Shown here in pieces: positions 6,144 through 8,836 of a stretch of DNA of 8,836 nucleotides; the first letter of the stretch is position 1, and the number at the start of each line of letters is the position of its first letter. Location of the stretch: positions 1 through 8,836 of the forward strand of contig JAGZOP010000069.1 in NCBI GenBank assembly GCA_018383195.1, written 5' to 3'. The stretch is from Clostridiaceae bacterium (lineage in GTDB: Bacteria > Bacillota > Clostridia > Oscillospirales > Butyricicoccaceae). A program made the position numbers and the translations under genes. The notes beneath the pieces are model-generated. The model did no database searches, was not told the origin of the DNA, and saw nothing but the letters and a program-made list of their open reading frames with translations.

Positions 6144-7094
6144 ATGAACGAGAAAACAGCAAGGCAGATCGCAGAGATGAAAAACCAGACCATCGGGGTC
6201 GAGGTTGAGATGAATAACATCACCCGCCAGAAGGCAGCCAAGGTTGCCGCCGACTTCTTCGGCACAGGCAGATACGAGAATACCGCAGGCCGCAACGGCT
6301 ACAGCACCTGGAGCGCCTGGGACGCACAGGGGCGCGAGTGGAAATTCCAGAAGGACGTTTCCATCGCAGGAGCGGACGAGCAGAAATGCGAACTGGTCAC
6401 TCCGATCCTGACCTACGGGGATATCGAAACCCTGCAGGAGCTTTGCAGACAGCTCAGACACGCAGGAGCGAAAAGCGACGCCTCCAGAGGATGCGGAGTC
6501 CACATCCACATCGGGGCGCATGGCCACACACCGCAGAGTCTTCGGAACCTCGCCAACATCATGGCAAGCCACGAAAGCCTGATTGCCGAAGCCTTAAAGC
6601 TCGACCGCAGCCGCATGAGCCGCTACTGCCGCACGGTAGACCCCAACTTCCTCGCCAAGGTCAACAGCAGAAAGCCCAAGACGATGGCGCAGCTTGCGGA
6701 CATCTGGTACACCAGCCACGGCGCAAGCTACGGCAGGAACCAGCATTACAACGACAGCCGCTACCATATGCTCAACCTCCACGCCACCTTTACCAAAGGG
6801 ACAGTCGAGTTCAGGCTCTTCCAGTTTGACGAGCCGACCGCAGAGCGCCGGGGCGGCATCCACGCAGGACAGCTCAAAAGCTACATTCAGCTTTGCCTGG
6901 CGCTGAGCCAGATGGCAAAGGATGTGCGGACGGCAAGCCCCAAACCCCAGCAGAACGAGAACCCCAAATACGCCATGAGAACCTGGCTCCTCCGCTTGGG
7001 CTTCATCGGCGAGGAGTTCGCAACGGCCAGAGATTTCCTGACCCGCAACCTTACTGGAGATACAGCCTTCCGGCACGGCAGAGCAGCCGCTTGA
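6144..7094 (+). CDS. Amidoligase family protein (amidoligase_2-like)
   Basis: The 316-aa protein shows the COOH-NH2 ligase pattern of the glutamine-synthetase/GCS-like amidoligase superfamily. Motifs are GVEVEM (18-23), the GREWKFQKDVSI strand (63-74), CELVTPIL (82-89), GCGVHIHIG (117-125), RYHMLNLHATF (206-216) and TVEFRLFQ (220-227). The acidic, Arg and His residues in these motifs are the expected ATP/metal and substrate ligands (family knowledge). Such enzymes join a carboxyl to an amine, often building gamma-glutamyl or peptide linkages; the substrate here is unknown. Residues from about 245 to the end form a tail shared with the protein at 5072 (LLRLGFIG near 282-289). ATG 6144 is chosen because CGGAGGA (6131-6137) precedes it; an in-frame GTG at 6096 falls inside the repeated leader. 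A cyclotransferase-like gene follows after a structured 97-bp gap. Confidence 0.85.
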   Translation: MNEKTARQIAEMKNQTIGVEVEMNNITRQKAAKVAADFFGTGRYENTAGRNGYSTWSAWDAQGREWKFQKDVSIAGADEQKCELVTPILTYGDIETLQELCRQLRHAGAKSDASRGCGVHIHIGAHGHTPQSLRNLANIMASHESLIAEALKLDRSRMSRYCRTVDPNFLAKVNSRKPKTMAQLADIWYTSHGASYGRNQHYNDSRYHMLNLHATFTKGTVEFRLFQFDEPTAERRGGIHAGQLKSYIQLCLALSQMAKDVRTASPKPQQNENPKYAMRTWLLRLGFIGEEFATARDFLTRNLTGDTAFRHGRAAA

Positions 7095-7171
7095 AGGATT
7101 TAGGTTAAATGCCCTGCCCCTGACCGCTTCGGCGGTCTTAGGGTGGTAGAAGGACAAGTAACCTAAGTCCT
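7095..7171 (+). ncRNA. Structured RNA element between amidoligase and cyclotransferase genes
   Basis: Bases 7095-7106 (AGGATTTAGGTT) pair with 7160-7171 (AACCTAAGTCCT) as a 12-bp stem with one G-U pair. Inside, GACCGC (7122-7127) and GCGGTC (7132-7137) close a TTCG loop, extended by CCCT (7118-7121) with AGGG (7140-7143) across a 2-nt TT bulge. Conserved-looking single-stranded arms remain at 7107-7117 and 7144-7159. The 3' arm ends directly before the AGGAAAGG ribosome site of the next gene. No T-run follows, so it is not a standard terminator. It could be a cis-regulatory RNA, a processing site or a small RNA. I match it to no known riboswitch class. Confidence 0.55.
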
Positions 7172-7191
7172 CCAGGAAAGGATGGATACAC

Positions 7192-7668
7192 ATGAAAGAA
7201 AAAAGATACTACATCGCCTACGGCAGCAACCTCAATGTTCCGCAGATGCGGATGCGCTGCCCTCACGCCACGATCCTCGGCACGGCTAACCTTAAAGGTT
7301 GGGAGCTGCTGTTCAAAGGAAGCAAGACCGGCTCTTACCTCACGATTGAGGAATTCGAAAACGGCACGGTTCCCGTGGTGATCTGGGAGGTGACGGCTGC
7401 GGATGAAGCCACCCTCGACCGCTATGAGGGATTTCCCAATTTCTACTACAAAAAGGACATCAAGCTCCAATACAAGGGCATCCGCACAGGCAAGCGCAGA
7501 ACGGTGACGGCCTTTGCCTACATCATGCATGAGGAGCGCCCCATCGGCATCCCCACCAACTTTTACATGAGGACCTGCCTGGAGGGGTACGACACCTTTT
7601 ACTTCGACAAGAACATTCTGATCGACGCCTACGAAAAATGCAGGGAGGTATGCGGCTATGAAGGATAA
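7192..7668 (+). CDS. Gamma-glutamylcyclotransferase-like (GGCT/AIG2 family) protein
   Basis: The 158-aa protein begins MKEKRYYIAYGSNLN, with the family YGSN motif at 10-13. LDRYEGFPNFYYK (75-87) holds the expected catalytic Glu (E79) after an aspartate, and TAFAYIM (106-112) matches the later core strand. Length fits the single-domain family. GGCT enzymes cleave gamma-glutamyl amines or dipeptides, releasing 5-oxoproline; some relatives act on other gamma-glutamylamines (family knowledge). It lies after an amidoligase, so the two may make and break the same type of bond (inference). Ribosome site AGGAAAGG (7173-7180); the upstream structured element ends right before it. The C-terminus overlaps the zinc-ribbon gene by 11 nt. 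Cytoplasmic, no signal peptide. Confidence 0.87.
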   Translation: MKEKRYYIAYGSNLNVPQMRMRCPHATILGTANLKGWELLFKGSKTGSYLTIEEFENGTVPVVIWEVTAADEATLDRYEGFPNFYYKKDIKLQYKGIRTGKRRTVTAFAYIMHEERPIGIPTNFYMRTCLEGYDTFYFDKNILIDAYEKCREVCGYEG

Positions 7669-7858
7669 CATCATAAGGACGGCGGTCTGCCCGCTTTGCG
7701 GCAGGACTTATCATGGCGCTCCGGCGCTTTCCAGGGAGGACAACAAGACCCTCATCTGCCCAGACTGTGGGACAAGGCAGGCGCTCCGGTCAATCGGCGT
7801 GGACACCGCCGAGCAGGAACAGATCATCGAGACGATCCACCGCCATATGCAGGAGTAA
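7658..7858 (+). CDS. Small zinc-ribbon protein
   Basis: A 66-aa protein with two CxxC knuckles, CPLCG (11-15) and CPDCG (34-38), spaced as in a zinc ribbon, then a short helical C-terminus rich in Glu and His. It is probably a DNA-, RNA- or protein-binding adaptor, but no specific partner can be named. The ribosome site GGGAGGT (7643-7649) sits inside the end of the cyclotransferase gene and the reading frames overlap by 11 nt, so it is translationally coupled to that enzyme. It closes block 2; the next repeated leader begins immediately after its stop. Confidence 0.72.
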   Translation: MKDNIIRTAVCPLCGRTYHGAPALSREDNKTLICPDCGTRQALRSIGVDTAEQEQIIETIHRHMQE

Positions 7859-7859
7859 T

Positions 7860-7960
7860 GTACACAGTTTCCTCCACTGATCTTTGTGCAGATTGTGCTC
7901 GGGATTAACTTGCTATTCTGTGCTTTTAGAGCGAATATGTACACACCGAAAGGGAAAACA
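7860..7960 (+). repeat. Long leader repeat, copy B
   Basis: This copy begins 1-2 nt after the zinc-ribbon stop and aligns with copy A at 6015-6117. TACACA (7861-7866), ATCTTTGTG near 7880-7888, the 32-nt module at 7909-7940 and ACACCGAAAGGGAAAACA (7943-7960) are shared. The inverted repeat is decayed: TACACAG can still pair with TTGTGCA (7884-7890) with one mismatch and one wobble. Short insertions or deletions separate the two copies, so they are not a recent exact duplication. Confidence 0.7.
7909..7940 (+). promoter_or_regulatory. Leader module copy 3 (promoter-like)
   Basis: CTTGCTATT (7909-7917), ten variable bases, AGAGCGAATATGT (7928-7940), the third copy of the 32-nt module. TTGCTA (7910-7915) and GAATAT (7933-7938) are again exactly 17 nt apart. 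It precedes block 3 with the ribosome site CGGAGGA at 7969-7975. Confidence 0.55.
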
Positions 7961-7982
7961 AAGAAAAACGGAGGAAACCACC

Positions 7983-8309
7983 ATGATGAACATTTACCAG
8001 ATGAGGAACAGCTTCAGCCTTAAGGAGCATAACACCGCAATCACCAGAGAGGATTTTGAAGGGAGCTTTACCAGGACCCGCGAGAGCGTCCGCTTCACCT
8101 TCAACGGCTGGGATGGCAAGAGCTACGACGGTGAGAGCCGCAGCGCAAAGGTCTACCGCACCAGCCTTCCCGGATACGAGAACACACGATTTGTGAAGGT
8201 CGGAAAAGCCCTTTGCTACATCGATGAAGACAGCAGCATTCTGGAGAAAGCCACCGGCGAATACCACAAGGAAGCGGAATGGCTGGTGGATGTTCTCAGG
8301 AGCAACTAA
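7983..8309 (+). CDS. Hypothetical small protein, block 3 first gene
   Basis: The 108-aa protein starts MMNIYQMRNSF; either ATG 7983 or 7986 could be used, served by CGGAGGA (7969-7975). I recognise no family. It has a mixed beta-rich pattern with TRESVRFTFNGWDGKSYDGE (31-50) and FVKVGKALCYIDEDSSI (69-85), and a C-terminal helix EYHKEAEWLVDVLRSN. No signal peptide or membrane segment is visible. The frame stays open upstream to 7884, but that extension runs through the repeated leader and is rejected. It is followed after 16 nt by another small gene, so the two probably form one transcription unit. Confidence 0.7.
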   Translation: MMNIYQMRNSFSLKEHNTAITREDFEGSFTRTRESVRFTFNGWDGKSYDGESRSAKVYRTSLPGYENTRFVKVGKALCYIDEDSSILEKATGEYHKEAEWLVDVLRSN

Positions 8310-8325
8310 GAAATCGGAGGATACG

Positions 8326-8646
8326 ATGATGGAAAACACAGGAATTAAGAGATACGAAGACTACACCGAGAATTGCGAAAACCACTACCGGCTACCGAAC
8401 ACCAGCACGATGGAGAACCTTTCGATGAAGGTTACCGCCGGAGAAGGCGCAGTGCTGAAGATGGGCGATAAGGTACTGGTCACCGACCACGCAGGGAAGG
8501 GATTCATCGCCGGGGTGTACGAGTTCATCGAGACACCGGAAGAAACCGGGTACAGCTACATTGAGTGCCGCCTGAACCTCATCGCCATGAGCGCAGAACT
8601 TTTCGAGGATGGCGGTCACGCTATTGCCTGGGCGATGCAGCAGTAA
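8326..8646 (+). CDS. Hypothetical small protein, block 3 second gene
   Basis: A 106-aa protein starting MMENTGIKRYEDYTENCENH; ATG 8326 or 8329 follows the ribosome site CGGAGG (8315-8320). No family is recognised. The middle (GDKVLVTDHAGKGFIAGVYEFIE) looks like a small beta domain, and the C-terminal part (CRLNLIAMSAELFEDGGHAIAWAMQQ) is likely helical. It is acidic, cytoplasmic and without membrane segments. It is the last cargo gene before the terminator-like hairpin and TerL. Upstream in-frame extension to 8224 overlaps the previous gene and lacks a ribosome site. Confidence 0.68.
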   Translation: MMENTGIKRYEDYTENCENHYRLPNTSTMENLSMKVTAGEGAVLKMGDKVLVTDHAGKGFIAGVYEFIETPEETGYSYIECRLNLIAMSAELFEDGGHAIAWAMQQ

Positions 8647-8667
8647 ATAACAGCAAAGACAATAACC

Positions 8668-8695
8668 AGAGATTGAGCCGGCCGGCTCTTTCTCT
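8668..8695 (+). terminator. Strong GC hairpin, possible terminator before TerL
   Basis: The 14-nt palindrome GAGCCGGCCGGCTC (8675-8688) can fold as a 5-bp stem with a GGCC loop. It is framed by AGAGA (8668-8672) and TCTCT (8691-8695), which also pair, across a TT/TT internal loop. The downstream side is pyrimidine-rich but not a clean T-run, so termination is plausible rather than certain. It separates the cargo genes from TerL. Confidence 0.45.
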
Positions 8696-8704
8696 CGTAC
8701 AGAA

Positions 8705-8752
8705 CCATTTTGGAAGTCGCAGTGATGCGGCTTATTATTATGCCATTTTGGA
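8705..8752 (+). repeat. Direct repeats CCATTTTGGA
   Basis: CCATTTTGGA occurs at 8705-8714 and again at 8743-8752, with starts 38 nt apart. The core CCATTTTGG is close to palindromic. The second copy overlaps the TerL ribosome site TTGGAGGTGG (8749-8758), so a protein bound there could affect TerL translation or transcription. It may also be chance. Confidence 0.4.
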
Positions 8753-8762
8753 GGTGGTGTCC

Positions 8763-8836
8763 ATGCGGAAGCTGAAAAAATACAAGCCCACCAGGTTTAT
8801 GGCGAAGACCTCGCACTACGATAAGGACGCCGCCGA
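8763..8836 (+). CDS. terL: Phage terminase large subunit, 3' end cut by window
   Basis: Only about 24 residues are visible: MRKLKKYKPTRFMAKTSHYDKDAAD. A basic start followed by a HYDKDAAD segment is what I know from the N-termini of large terminase subunits in Firmicutes phages. The full protein would hold the ATPase and nuclease that drive DNA packaging, but none of those motifs lies inside the window. The ribosome site GGAGGTGG (8751-8758) precedes ATG 8763. The assignment rests on the short N-terminal match and on the presence of TerS upstream. Confidence 0.7.
   Translation, partial: MRKLKKYKPTRFMAKTSHYDKDAA

Noticed and set aside
7096..7174. tRNA-like gene in the structured gap, with GGATTTA pairing to TAAGTCC and a following CCA
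   Set aside because: The acceptor-like stem runs on to 12 bp and there is no D-arm, anticodon arm or TpsiC loop, so a tRNA is not supported.

Overview
This window looks like the packaging end of a tailed-phage genome (prophage or free phage) from a fairly GC-rich Firmicute, most likely a gut Clostridia lineage such as Lachnospiraceae or Oscillospiraceae. The host is inferred from strong GGAGG-type ribosome sites and from protein families I associate with that group (DUF4314, P27-type small terminase, the 'virulence-related' family). It has not been checked by any search. All recognised genes are on the + strand. No integrase, repressor, structural or lysis gene lies in the window.

Layout. 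At the left edge is a phage HNH endonuclease, cut by the window start. A 140-bp gap follows, holding a G-rich stretch that is a possible cos region and an intrinsic-terminator-like hairpin. Next comes the small terminase subunit (TerS). At the right edge the large terminase subunit (TerL) begins. The two subunits, usually adjacent, are separated here by about 7.7 kb of accessory cargo.

The cargo has two parts. The first is a tightly coupled cassette: a short S-adenosylmethionine synthetase (MetK-like), a ParB-domain/N6-adenine (or N4-cytosine) DNA methyltransferase fusion, and a large C5-cytosine DNA methyltransferase with a repeat-rich variable region. The ORFs touch or overlap (4 nt gap, 4 nt overlap, 14 nt overlap). 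The simplest reading is a DNA self-modification unit that also makes its own methyl donor. No restriction endonuclease partner is visible.

The second part is three small gene blocks. Each is preceded by a copy of a 32-nt module: CTTGCTATT, 10 variable bases, then AGAGCGAATATGT. Block 1 has a 236-aa protein and a DUF4314 protein. Block 2 has an amidoligase-family ligase, a gamma-glutamylcyclotransferase-like enzyme and a tiny zinc ribbon. Block 3 has two small unknown proteins. Copies 2 and 3 share about 100 nt of leader. The 236-aa protein of block 1 shares its C-terminal region with the amidoligase of block 2. In block 2 a 97-bp gap holds a strong predicted RNA structure (12-bp outer stem around a UUCG hairpin) ending just before the cyclotransferase ribosome site.

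The most interesting signals are the repeated leader, the structured gap RNA, the amidoligase/cyclotransferase pair with its shared tail domain, and the MetK plus two-methyltransferase cassette.
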